Shown here piece after piece: positions 19,182 to 27,558 of a stretch of 64,000 nucleotides of DNA (within the stretch, counting starts at the first letter, position 1; every line of letters begins with the position of its first letter). The DNA comes from Chrysophaeum taylorii (Eukaryota > Sar > Pelagophyceae > Pelagomonadales > Pelagomonadaceae): NCBI GenBank assembly GCA_029834535.1, contig JAQMWT010000096.1:62001-126000 (forward strand), written 5' to 3'. The position numbers were made by a program, and so were the translations under genes. The notes beneath the pieces were generated by a model. That model ran no database searches and was not told the origin of the DNA. It saw only the letters and a program-made list of their open reading frames with translations.

Positions 19182-19341
19182 GTCCGTAGACGGTTAGGCT
19201 AGCGCGCGCTTGGCCGTCCGCCGGATATATTGCGTCAACGTCTTCCTTCTACTCACCACACTGCTCTCATTTCCCCTCGACGCTCGGACTCACACGCCAA
19301 TCCAATGAGCTGCTTTTCTTCAGCGCACGCTCCGCCCTTTA
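19182..19341. repeat. Diverged direct repeat, copy A
   Basis: Shares with copy B (19473-19627) the blocks ACGGTTAGGCTAGCGCG, TTGCGTCAA, CACTCACC/CACTCACCCC, CGACGCTCGGAC, GAGCTGCTTT/AAGCTGCTTT and CACGCTCCGCCCTTTA in the same order. Copy A sits directly upstream of the secreted-protein gene at 18179-19104 and may contain its promoter. Confidence 0.8.
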
Positions 19342-19472
19342 TCCTCGCTGAGTTTACTCCAAAACCCCGTAGTAGCACATTACGCGCAGGCTCACTTCAT
19401 GGAGCGCGCCAAGACGCTTACAGAAACGCCAACGGCCCCTACGTCTCTCGGCCGCCGGGTCCCTGGCGCGGC

Positions 19473-19627
19473 GTCCGGACGGTTAGGCTAGCGCGTGGCC
19501 GTCCCCTATAATCGGCTTGCGTCAATCAACGTCCTTCCTTCCACTCACCCCAGTTCTCGTTTCCGTCGACGCTCGGACCCCCGCCAATCTACTAAGCTGC
19601 TTTCATCAGCACACGCTCCGCCCTTTA
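19473..19627. repeat. Diverged direct repeat, copy B
   Basis: Second copy of the segment at 19182-19341, ~290 bp downstream and ending at an AT-rich stretch (AAATAAATAAAA). It lies beyond the 3' end of the PA-IL-like gene (19685-20533, minus). A tandem promoter duplication, or a duplicated and lost gene between the copies, would explain it. Confidence 0.8.
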
Positions 19628-19684
19628 AATAAATAAAATAAAACCTTTAATTTTACTCCTACCACACCCTCACCCTGGCGTTTA

Positions 19685-20533
19685 TTACGAACCCTGTAAG
19701 AAATATCGGTACGATGTCCGGGGGGTTGCGGGCCAGGAGGTGCGCTCGACGCGGACCTCGATGGCGCCGCCATTGTCGAAATAGAGGGTGTCCGCGTCGT
19801 TAGCGAAGCAGATGAGCTCGCCCGTGTGGTTGGCGGTGAAGTGGGCCCCCGCGCCGACGGCGAAGAGGGTCTGGGAGACCTCGTCCTCTAGGATCGGGAG
19901 GTACCGCGGGTTCAGAGCGTCCTCCTGGAGGAGCCAGACGAAGTCGCCGATGGCGCACACGAGTTCGAACCACCGCGCTGTTCGGAGCCGGGGTCTGGCG
20001 TGCGCGAGGGGAGGCCTGCAAAGCCCGGCGGCAACCCAACACCGGGACAACGCGTCGTAGTGCGCGTCGTAGCCCGTCGCGTCTATCTTTATGGTTCCGT
20101 CGTACCAAAACCCCTCGACCACGGTCACGCTGTAGTTCTCGCCGCGCTGCACAGCAAAGGCTGTGGGGTTCCACCGCCTCGACGCGTTGACCGCGAACTG
20201 CTTGGCCGGTGCCGAGCCCCGGGCGTCGGGGCTCGTCGCGCGTTGCTCGCTCACGTACTCGCCGTCCCGCTTGCCCGCGACGCCCTGAGCCTTTTCGGAC
20301 GCCAATTTTTCGGCTGCGTGAGCCCTGCGTTGCGCCGTTGGGCTCACCTCGCCCTCGTACAACGGAAACGCCGGCGACGTCGCCGTCAGCGGCGAAATGC
20401 TTGAGACGCCGTCGGATTCGCGGTTCGCGTCTACGCTAAAGGGAATGTTTGGGACTCCTTTCGTCGCCCCGGGCAACTCCTCGTGCGCGTACTCGCTGTA
20501 TTCCGACAGCGAGTACATCATCAACAATAGCAT
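19685..20533 (-). CDS. PA-IL (LecA)-like lectin-domain protein
   Basis: 282 residues from the first ATG in frame (20533). The first ~115 residues are low in complexity and look disordered, with many Ala, Glu and Ser. From ~residue 115 onward: RRWNPTAFAVQRGENYSVTV, then GFWYDGTIKIDATGYDA, then a charged stretch and finally FTANHTGELICFANDADTLY and DNGGAIEVRVER. The paired strands W-x-x-T-x-x-x-V-x-x-G-x-x-Y and GEL-x-x-F-x-ND...Y-x-(D/N)N-x-G-x-I-x-V-x-V are the signature of PA-IL-type galactose-binding beta-sandwiches, mostly bacterial and also found in algae and fungi. No clear signal peptide is seen (start MLLLMMYS is short), so a 5' exon may be missing. Carbohydrate binding is inferred from the family. 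Confidence 0.5.
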   Translation of the reverse strand: MLLLMMYSLSEYSEYAHEELPGATKGVPNIPFSVDANRESDGVSSISPLTATSPAFPLYEGEVSPTAQRRAHAAEKLASEKAQGVAGKRDGEYVSEQRATSPDARGSAPAKQFAVNASRRWNPTAFAVQRGENYSVTVVEGFWYDGTIKIDATGYDAHYDALSRCWVAAGLCRPPLAHARPRLRTARWFELVCAIGDFVWLLQEDALNPRYLPILEDEVSQTLFAVGAGAHFTANHTGELICFANDADTLYFDNGGAIEVRVERTSWPATPRTSYRYFLQGS

Positions 20534-21346
20534 CCTCCTCGGTACCGTCGTTAAATCTATCTCAACGGACCTGAAGAACACACGTGGGTTGTCGGCAGAT
20601 GTGAATCATTGTGATGTACCCCTCTTGGGCTCAAAGACCATGCCCCTCCTTGGGCCTGGCATGCTGTGGAACGGCCCGGCGCCGATGCTCTCACGAGAGC
20701 TCGGTCGAGCTTGCTGGTCGGGGCGAGTGCACTTGATTCCCCCCCTATCCTCGCCACACGCCGCCCTCTTCGTGGTCTCACGTCTGCTGCCCCAGGACTG
20801 GAGGTCCCCAGACGGCCCCCCTTCCGTATGTGCGCCGCGGGACCAGGAGCGTCGTCGCGAGAGACGTTCGTCATGCTGTCGGCGAATTTCCCTTTTCGAG
20901 CACCCCCCCCCCCAAAAAAAAGTCAGTAGCGGCCTGGCTCTGTTGGAAGACGAGATCCGCCTCCGGGTTCATAGCAGTATCTGTGATGGCAGCAGATGTC
21001 GGCCGCTTGAGAGACGCGAGCCGCCGGCGTGGTTTTGGGTATGCGAGTCTTTAAATGTCGACTGCTAAGAGGGGGGGGTGTGTGTGGGGAGCATGAAGGA
21101 TATGGGTGGGTTTGTGGGGTATGAGGGATGTGCCTGACGGGCGGAGATAAGTACGCGGGACCTAGTCGGGGTCATCGCCGAGGCGTGGGGCAGGCGAAGA
21201 GAGGACGGGCCCCGCCCGTAGGTCGTACGCATGCTGCCGCCGGACAATTCGAGTCTTAGGAGAGAGAAGAAGTCCGTAAAATAATAATAGGTTGTTCTTG
21301 GGTGGTAGGTATTATTATTAGTCTCGAAAAAAGTAGTATAGGGGCG
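20534..21346. other. Intergenic region between divergent PA-IL-like and RCC1-fusion genes
   Basis: No supported gene. Plus-strand open sequence 20397-21068 overlaps the PA-IL gene antisense and then becomes C-rich text without a domain. Poly-C/poly-A runs occur near 20905-20925. TAATAATA-type triplets appear just before the fusion gene start (21281-21320), as in front of several other genes here. Confidence 0.35.
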
Positions 21347-24300
21347 ATGCTCCGCAATGGAGAAAGAGGAATGGAAGTGGTGTACAGCGTGCGGTGCGAG
21401 GAGGAAGGTTTTGAGGACAAGATGGTGGGTGCGTTGAGCGAGGTGGGTGTGTCGCGCGTGGTGGGGCCTTGCGTCGTGGAGGTGAGGTCGGCGGGGTCGT
21501 TCGAGTTGCGGAACCGCGTGCTGGGGGGCGAGATGGACAGAGTGGTGTCGCGGAAGGTAGGGGCGGCGTGCGTGGCGGACCGCACGCAGTTTGCCGTGGC
21601 GTTCGAGGCGTGCGCTGGGGCTCAGGAGCTGACCCCGCACCAGCTCGAGAAGCTGGGCGGGCTGGGCGAGGACGAGAGCGCTCACGTGAGGGGTCCGGCT
21701 GGCGCGGGAAAAACGTCGTGCGCCCTGCACCGGATGCTCGGGGCGGCGCGGCGGGGGCGGAGCGTGCTGTTCGTGGGTCGAGGTCGCGCGCTGGTGATGA
21801 TGGTATCGCGGTGGATTTTGTCGCGCGGCGGAACGATCGAGGTGCTGGATTTGACTCGGGGTCGGAGGATAGAGCGGCCGCGGCTGGAGAACGGTCGGGT
21901 CGAGACGGAGGCGTGCAAACGCTGCTCCTCCTACGACCTCGTCGTGGTGGACGAGGCGCACCACGTGTACTCGTGTAGCGCGGCGCGCGAGGAGGTAGAA
22001 GCAATCGAAGCGTCGACGCTGTTGCTCTTGAGCGACGCGTCTCAGGCGGCTAAATCGCCGCACGTCCCGTTCCCTTCGGGGTTGACCGAGGTGGAGCTGA
22101 CCGAGGTGGTGCGATGTTCGCAGCGCGTGGCGGCGGGGGCGACGGCCTTTCAGCTGGGGGGCGACGCCAAGCTAGCGACGCGGTGCGCGCACGGCTTCGC
22201 GGGACCTCCTCTCAAGACCTTGGTATTTTCGTCGTCGTCCTCGAAACAAACGTACGCGACGACCGTCGGGCGCGCGCTCCAATACCTCCGCGACGCGTTT
22301 CCCGGGCTCGAGCTCGAGGGTCGGGTCGCGCTTTGCGCGCCGTCGAAAGAGTTCCTCGAGGCTCTGGTCCCCGAGTTGGGGTTCGACGTGATTTCTGCGG
22401 CAGATTCGTTCGTTTTTGTGGACGAAAAGAAGAAGAAGATAGTGGCCGACGTCGTCGACGCGCTGGACGGTCTCGAGTGGCCGTTCGCGGTGCTGGTGGG
22501 TCTCGACGGCACGGGTCCCGAGGCGCGATCGATGCTGTACCGCGGCCTGACGCGCGCCCAGCTCGCGGCCGTTGTGGTGAACGAGTTCGTGAGCGATGGT
22601 TGGCTGGAATTTTTGTCTACGGTCCGTTTCGAGGGCGAGTTCGACGCGGATAGGGAGGCGCGGCGGGCGGCACCCCTCGCGGCCGACGAGGCCGTCACGT
22701 CGCGGCGGCGCATGGAGCTCGCTGACGCCGCGGCGGCCCGCGGCGTCCGGCTCGGGGAAAAAGAGGTTCTTCTTCTTCTCGCGGAGGACGACGTACCGGC
22801 GGAAGAGGCGCTCGATCGATGGGAGGCGGAGGTGCGGCTCGCGACCTCGCGGCTCGCGAGCTTGGCGGCGCCGGGCTCATCATCGTGCTGCAGCAGCTGC
22901 CGCTGCGAGGGGCTGGCGCGGCGCGCGGTCCTCGAGATGCGGCGTGGATTAGACCTCGACGCGTCGCTGCGCGCGGGGCTGCGCGAGCGCGCCGTCGCGG
23001 AGCGCCGGAGGGCGATCCGCGCGGACATCCCCTTGGACGAAGAACCCTGGGCATCGTTCGTGGTGGAGCGGGCGCTCCTGATGGACGACGGCGGGACGGC
23101 GCGGGCACTGGAGGAGTGGCTCGAAATCAAGGCCGAGCTCGAGGCGCGAGTACCGCCCGCGTATTTGAAAGAAGCCGCAGAGCTCGTCGCGGCCGGCGAG
23201 GCCGTCTCGACGGCCGCCGAAAAGTGCGCGGCGCGGGCCCGCGCCGAGGACCTCGAGCGGAAGCGCCGCGCCGCGCTGCTTGCTGCCTTTAATAATAAAA
23301 GTTGTAGTGGAGCGAAAGAGCCGCCGCCGCCGCCTTCTCCGTGTTTGGATGTTTTGGTGTCGAGCGACCTGGCCCCGGCAGCCGCGGTGGCTCGGTGGCG
23401 CGAGCTCTACGCGGCCGCGCGACTTTGCTTGTCGCGGGAAATGAACGACGTAGAAAAGTCGTTGTCGATCGACGAGCTCGCCGCGCAGGTCGCCGCCGCG
23501 GCGTTTCCCCTCCTCCGGCGGGACTCGATGTCGTCGTCAGCATCGGAGTGCGCGCGGGAAGTCCTCGAACTTCGGAGGCGCGCCCAGCGGCGCGAGGTTG
23601 AGATTTCGGCGGCGATCGAAGACGAAGCTCGCGCGCAGCGGCTCGTGCTGACGGACGCGGCGTTAAGCAAGCTCCAACGTCGGCTCGCCGCGACGTGGCG
23701 CGGCGACAAAGAGGATGCGAAAAGAGCGGTCGCCGAGCTCAAGGCTCAAATCGTCCGGCGCCAGGTCGAGCAGTCGATATGGGACGCGTCCGAGAACGAG
23801 ATTCGGTGCGGTTCGGGCAGTTCGGTCAAGTTCATGCCGTTCGATGCCGACGCCAACAAGCGGCTCGAAGGGGACGCGCTGCTGGAGATTTTCGGGTGGC
23901 TGCGGCTCGAGGCCATCGGCGCACTCTCGGTCGTCTGCAAGCGGTGGCGAGCGGTCTCGGCCGACCCGGCCTGGTTGCCGACGCGAGTAGCTTACGCGTG
24001 GGGGAGTGCCGGCGCCTCGGGCCTCCGCGAGGACCGCCCGAGCAACCCCGCGATCCTGCCGTTTTCGTTGAAGCACGAGGTCCTGCAGCTCGCGTGCGCA
24101 AACCACGCGACCCTCGCTCTCGTGGCCTCGGGTGGCGTCTACCACTGGGGCGAATCGTGGGGTCGAGAGACCGTCTCCGAACCGACTAGAATCGAGGGAC
24201 TTTCGGACGTCGTGGAAATTTCATGTACGCCGCCGGGCTACTTCCACCAGCGACGCAACCTGGAGGGCTTTTCCTGCGCGGCCGTCGACCGGAGGGGCGG

Positions 24301-25150
24301 CCTCTATCAGTGGGGCTCGAATCTCGCGAGACAGCTACTAGCCGACGACGGGTCTCGCCGATTAATAATCTCCGCGCCGCGCCGCGTGACGACCTTCTTC
24401 GCCCCAAACGACGCGTCGCGGTGCGAGGTCCTGCGCGCTGCCTGCGGCCTCGACTTCGTCGCCGTCCACCTCCGAATCGATAACGATCAACTCGTCACGT
24501 GCACGCGCGGCACCTTCAACGAAGAGCGCCCGCACCGGCTACGCGCGTGGTCGGACTGGGACGGGCTCGCGCTGCGGCGCCTCGTCGCCGGCGCCTTCCA
24601 TCTGGCGGCACTCACGGTCGACGGCCACCTCTGGACCCTTGGCTCGAAGCGCGGCCGCGACATCAGCAACGGCAACCTCCTCGGAACGGGTCCGCCCGGA
24701 AACGACGTCGAAGTGTTCCGTCCAGCGCGCGTCGGCAACAACAACAACAACAACGATGATTTGGTATTCAGAGATGTCGCCGCCTCCACCTACGCCACCC
24801 TGGCCATCACGCACGACGGCCGGGCATTGACCTGGGGCGACAGCGACGGCTTTGCGCTCGGCCACGGCGTCTACAACTGCGACGCGCCCGCCCAAGTTGC
24901 GGCGCTAAGGGGCGTCCACGTCGCCCGCGGCGCCCTCTCCTACACCAACGGCGCCGTCGCCACCGCCGACGGCCGCCTCTACGTCTGGGGCGGCGCCGAC
25001 TGGGAAGGCGGGATCGCCGCCTTTTCCTCGGGAGACCGCCCCGTGCCCCTCGACCTCTGCGTAGCCCCGTGCTACAAGTGCACCCACGTTGCCCTCGGCC
25101 ACGACCACGGCTTCCTCCTTTTCACGCGGGGGGATGATTCCTACTTTTAA
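21347..25150 (+). CDS. Superfamily-1 helicase/NTPase domain fused to F-box and RCC1-repeat domains
   Basis: 1,267 residues from the ATG at 21347. The N-terminal third is an SF1 helicase-like NTPase: Walker A GPAGAGKT (116-123), Walker B VVVDEAHH (D202-E203), a motif III-like LLLLSDASQ, ELTEVVRCSQ, and the C-terminal UvrD-type motif YRGLTRAQLAAVVV near residues 397-412. Residues ~450-830 are a long helical, Glu/Arg/Ala-rich region. An F-box follows at ~838-885 (LLEIFGWLRLEAIGALSVVCKRWRAV cut by me to its core LRLEAIGALSVVCKRW). The rest to the C-terminus is a set of RCC1 (beta-propeller) repeats, each with Y-x-WG-type strands (VYHWGESWG, LYQWGSN, LTWGDSDG, LYVWGGAD). F-box-RCC1 suggests an SCF substrate adaptor. 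The helicase fusion is unusual. Its 3' end is 39 bp from the convergent pinin gene. Confidence 0.85.
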   Translation: MLRNGERGMEVVYSVRCEEEGFEDKMVGALSEVGVSRVVGPCVVEVRSAGSFELRNRVLGGEMDRVVSRKVGAACVADRTQFAVAFEACAGAQELTPHQLEKLGGLGEDESAHVRGPAGAGKTSCALHRMLGAARRGRSVLFVGRGRALVMMVSRWILSRGGTIEVLDLTRGRRIERPRLENGRVETEACKRCSSYDLVVVDEAHHVYSCSAAREEVEAIEASTLLLLSDASQAAKSPHVPFPSGLTEVELTEVVRCSQRVAAGATAFQLGGDAKLATRCAHGFAGPPLKTLVFSSSSSKQTYATTVGRALQYLRDAFPGLELEGRVALCAPSKEFLEALVPELGFDVISAADSFVFVDEKKKKIVADVVDALDGLEWPFAVLVGLDGTGPEARSMLYRGLTRAQLAAVVVNEFVSDGWLEFLSTVRFEGEFDADREARRAAPLAADEAVTSRRRMELADAAAARGVRLGEKEVLLLLAEDDVPAEEALDRWEAEVRLATSRLASLAAPGSSSCCSSCRCEGLARRAVLEMRRGLDLDASLRAGLRERAVAERRRAIRADIPLDEEPWASFVVERALLMDDGGTARALEEWLEIKAELEARVPPAYLKEAAELVAAGEAVSTAAEKCAARARAEDLERKRRAALLAAFNNKSCSGAKEPPPPPSPCLDVLVSSDLAPAAAVARWRELYAAARLCLSREMNDVEKSLSIDELAAQVAAAAFPLLRRDSMSSSASECAREVLELRRRAQRREVEISAAIEDEARAQRLVLTDAALSKLQRRLAATWRGDKEDAKRAVAELKAQIVRRQVEQSIWDASENEIRCGSGSSVKFMPFDADANKRLEGDALLEIFGWLRLEAIGALSVVCKRWRAVSADPAWLPTRVAYAWGSAGASGLREDRPSNPAILPFSLKHEVLQLACANHATLALVASGGVYHWGESWGRETVSEPTRIEGLSDVVEISCTPPGYFHQRRNLEGFSCAAVDRRGGLYQWGSNLARQLLADDGSRRLIISAPRRVTTFFAPNDASRCEVLRAACGLDFVAVHLRIDNDQLVTCTRGTFNEERPHRLRAWSDWDGLALRRLVAGAFHLAALTVDGHLWTLGSKRGRDISNGNLLGTGPPGNDVEVFRPARVGNNNNNNDDLVFRDVAASTYATLAITHDGRALTWGDSDGFALGHGVYNCDAPAQVAALRGVHVARGALSYTNGAVATADGRLYVWGGADWEGGIAAFSSGDRPVPLDLCVAPCYKCTHVALGHDHGFLLFTRGDDSYF

Positions 25151-25189
25151 ATCCTTTCTTTTTTCAACTCTTCCTCCTCCTCCTCCTCC

Positions 25190-26074
25190 TTAAGACTCCC
25201 CTTCGTAGTCGACCGGTTCCTCCTCGACGACGACCTCCCGCCGAAGAGGGGGCGATCCTGCGTCCTCCTCCTCCTCCTCCTCCTCCTCCTCCTCCTCCTC
25301 CTCGGGCGGCGGCGGCGGCGGCGGCACCATCGTAGGGGCGGCATCGAGGGCGGCGAGGTAGGCCGCGTTGCGGTCGGCCGCCGCCTTGCGCCTGAGCTTG
25401 CGCTCGTCGCAAACCCTCTGCACGTCGCGCTCGTAGGCGTCGTGCTCGGCCGACCGCGCCGCGATCTCGGCCTCGACCGCGTCCCGCGACGCTTCGAGAA
25501 GCGCCTGGGTCGCTGGGGTGTGCCGCCGCGGCAGCCAGCACAGCTGCGGCTCGGCCTTGGTCCTGATAAACTTTGCGAGCTGGGAACGACTCTTCGACCA
25601 CGTGACGCGCAGCAACCGGTGCTCCGCAACCCGCAGCGACGACAGCACCTCGTCGCGCCGATCCAGCTCGCGCCCGCGCGCGGCCTTGTACTCGCCGTCC
25701 TTCTTTTTCAAGAACGTTCTCTTCTCCGCCTCGATTTTCGCCACCGCCTCGCGCTGCTTCGACTGCTGACGGTCCAACACGCCCTGGTCCCGCTCGAGAC
25801 CCCGCTGCGCGCGCCCAAGGTGACCCATCAACGCCCCAAACATACGCTTCGACCGCGCCTTGACCACCTCGTTCTCGTACGCCGACTGCAAAAAAGGCTT
25901 GGACGGCTCGGGGGGTTCTGACACCTGCCGTCGCTTCGCCGCGGGCTCCTCCTCCCGAAAAGTCGCCGGGGCCACCCGCTTCGCTTTCGGACGCAGATCG
26001 CGGAGCCGCGCCTCCACGTCCACGCGCTCCTTGTTCAGCTTCTCCCACTCACGCCGCAGCCGCCGCTCCTCCAT
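25190..26074 (-). CDS. PNN: Pinin/SDK/memA domain protein
   Basis: 294 residues from the ATG at 26074. Residues ~60-180 hold the pinin core, recognisable by KRMFGALMGHLGRAQ (the family reads RRxFGxLMGTLxxF) followed by a long charged helix with RQQSKQREAVAKIEAEKR. The N-terminus is a basic coiled-coil. The C-terminus has a proline run and a poly-Glu tract encoded by a (TCC)n repeat on the plus strand (25262-25301). Pinin is a nuclear protein of the exon-junction/splicing machinery; nuclear function is inferred from the family. It is divergent from the EGF-repeat gene across 212 bp and convergent with the RCC1 fusion. Confidence 0.75.
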   Translation of the reverse strand: MEERRLRREWEKLNKERVDVEARLRDLRPKAKRVAPATFREEEPAAKRRQVSEPPEPSKPFLQSAYENEVVKARSKRMFGALMGHLGRAQRGLERDQGVLDRQQSKQREAVAKIEAEKRTFLKKKDGEYKAARGRELDRRDEVLSSLRVAEHRLLRVTWSKSRSQLAKFIRTKAEPQLCWLPRRHTPATQALLEASRDAVEAEIAARSAEHDAYERDVQRVCDERKLRRKAAADRNAAYLAALDAAPTMVPPPPPPPEEEEEEEEEEEEEDAGSPPLRREVVVEEEPVDYEGES

Positions 26075-26286
26075 CACGACAACATTGCAACAACACCTAC
26101 CTGTATGTAGGGTTATTATTATTATTATTACTCAAGGGGTATTAATTATATGCGTATTGCTCACAAAGGGGAAGAATAAGGGTTAGTGGACGTCAAACAT
26201 AAATCCTAACCCTTATTATATTGAGGAGGGGTTAGAATAATAATAATAAAAAACATCATCACACCGCCGTAGTAATTAACGCCGTG
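26075..26286. promoter_or_regulatory. Divergent promoter region between pinin and the EGF-repeat gene
   Basis: 212 bp. Contains (TTA)n/(TAA)n runs at 26115-26131 and 26237-26250 near each start, and a perfect 12-bp inverted repeat AATAAGGGTTAG (26175-26186) / CTAACCCTTATT (26206-26217) with a 19-base loop. The arms contain a telobox-like AACCCT core. AGGGTTA/AGGGTAA also occurs near 26107 and in the divergent regions at 55137 and 63522, so it may be a shared promoter element. Confidence 0.45.
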
Positions 26287-27558
26287 ATGTTGCTGTTGTT
26301 GTTGTTGGTATTGGGTTGCGTCCGAGGTGCGGACTTTTCGAATAGCTACCTCAAGGTGTCGCCCGCGCGGACGCAGATCATCGTGGAGCTCGAAATAAGC
26401 TTCAAGACGGACGTTGTCCTCAACGCGAGCGATCGAGTTTGGGTCCAGCTCCCCAAGGTCACGAGCGGTCGCGGCACCAAGGAGCCCGGCGCCGACAAGG
26501 CCGTCCACCTCGCGCCGTCCATTTACTTTGAAGGAACGTGGCGCGAAGGCGAGTTTAGGTCAGTCGAGCGTCCCTTTTTGAACTCGACCCTCGAGCTGAA
26601 AGTACGGGCGGGCGTACGGCTCGAGCGCGGCGAGGATGTCACGGTAAAAGTGTACAAAACAAACGAGCTCCGCGTGTATTGCGGGTTCGACCGGGCGAGC
26701 AACACCAACGACCCCCTGACGCTCCGTACGAACGCGACCCTCGCGACGGGGTCGCCCGCGAGGTTCGACGATTCCGACGTCGTCGGCAACGGGTGCTCGA
26801 GGTTGCTCGACTGCCTCGAGCGCGGTACGTGCGACTACTGCACGGAACGGTGCGCGTGCTACGAGAAACTCGGGGATGGCGACGACATATCGAGAACCAG
26901 GAGTTATGACTGCAGTTTGTCGAATTGCCCGACGGGCCTCGCGTGGGTCGACGTGCCCGATCCGCGCCGCCCGAATATTCGGAGAGAAGTCGAGTGCTCC
27001 AACGCCGGAGTGTGCGAGACCCAGCGAGGGGAATGCGCGTGCTTCGACGGATTCACGGGCGACGCGTGCCAGCGCCGCACCTTGTGCATCGACGCGAGCG
27101 CGGGCGGCGGCGACGAAGATTGCGCGGGCCGCGGCGCGTGCGTGACCATGCGCGAGACGGCGCGCGTCGATCACGCGCTCCCATTGACGGAGGAAAACTA
27201 CACGTACGGAGTCGGACCCGAAGCCTGGGACGCCGACGCGATCCAGCACTGCGTCTGCGACTCTTCGTGGGAGGTTGGCCTCGACCCCCGCGAAACCCAG
27301 AGCCCAGAGTACTTTGGTCCGCGATGCTCCCTCAAGCGCTGCCCGACCGGGGACGACCCCGCCACCGTCGGAGACGAGACCGACTGCACCAACGTGACCG
27401 CGGCCGGCGGCCAGGCCCGCGGGCAGCCGGGAAACAAGTGTCACGTCGAATGTTCGAACCGCGGCACCTGCGACTACGCGTTCGGCCGGTGCACCTGCTT
27501 CTCCGGCTTCTACGGCGCAGCCTGCGACAAGCTCATCAAAAACGCGGGGGTGGTCTGA
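26287..27558 (+). CDS. Secreted EGF-like repeat protein
   Basis: 423 residues from the ATG at 26287, directly after an in-frame GTG. The first ~15 residues are a Leu-rich signal peptide (MLLLLLLVLGCVRGA). Residues 16-150 form a domain without recognised homology. From ~165 on there are Cys-rich modules: CERGTCDYCTERCACY, then CPTGLAWVDVPDP, ECSNAGVCETQRGECACF, DGFTGDACQ, CPTGDDP with DETDC, and a final ECSNRGTCDYAFGRCTCF. The C-S-x-x-G-x-C...C-x-C-x-x-G-(F/Y)-x-G-x-x-C pattern is tenascin/teneurin-type EGF, and CPTGxDP inserts are characteristic of stramenopile and other algal versions. No C-terminal TM is seen, so the protein is probably secreted to the wall or matrix. The gene ends 1.57 kb before the next plus-strand gene. 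Confidence 0.8.
   Translation: MLLLLLLVLGCVRGADFSNSYLKVSPARTQIIVELEISFKTDVVLNASDRVWVQLPKVTSGRGTKEPGADKAVHLAPSIYFEGTWREGEFRSVERPFLNSTLELKVRAGVRLERGEDVTVKVYKTNELRVYCGFDRASNTNDPLTLRTNATLATGSPARFDDSDVVGNGCSRLLDCLERGTCDYCTERCACYEKLGDGDDISRTRSYDCSLSNCPTGLAWVDVPDPRRPNIRREVECSNAGVCETQRGECACFDGFTGDACQRRTLCIDASAGGGDEDCAGRGACVTMRETARVDHALPLTEENYTYGVGPEAWDADAIQHCVCDSSWEVGLDPRETQSPEYFGPRCSLKRCPTGDDPATVGDETDCTNVTAAGGQARGQPGNKCHVECSNRGTCDYAFGRCTCFSGFYGAACDKLIKNAGVV

Noticed and set aside
20397-21068. 223-codon plus-strand frame
   Set aside because: Overlaps the PA-IL-like gene antisense and runs into homopolymer C/A text; no ATG-based start or domain.
25164-26048. 294-codon minus-strand frame overlapping pinin in another frame
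   Set aside because: Gly/Arg/Ala-rich shadow; the pinin frame holds the KRMFGALMG motif and has an ATG.
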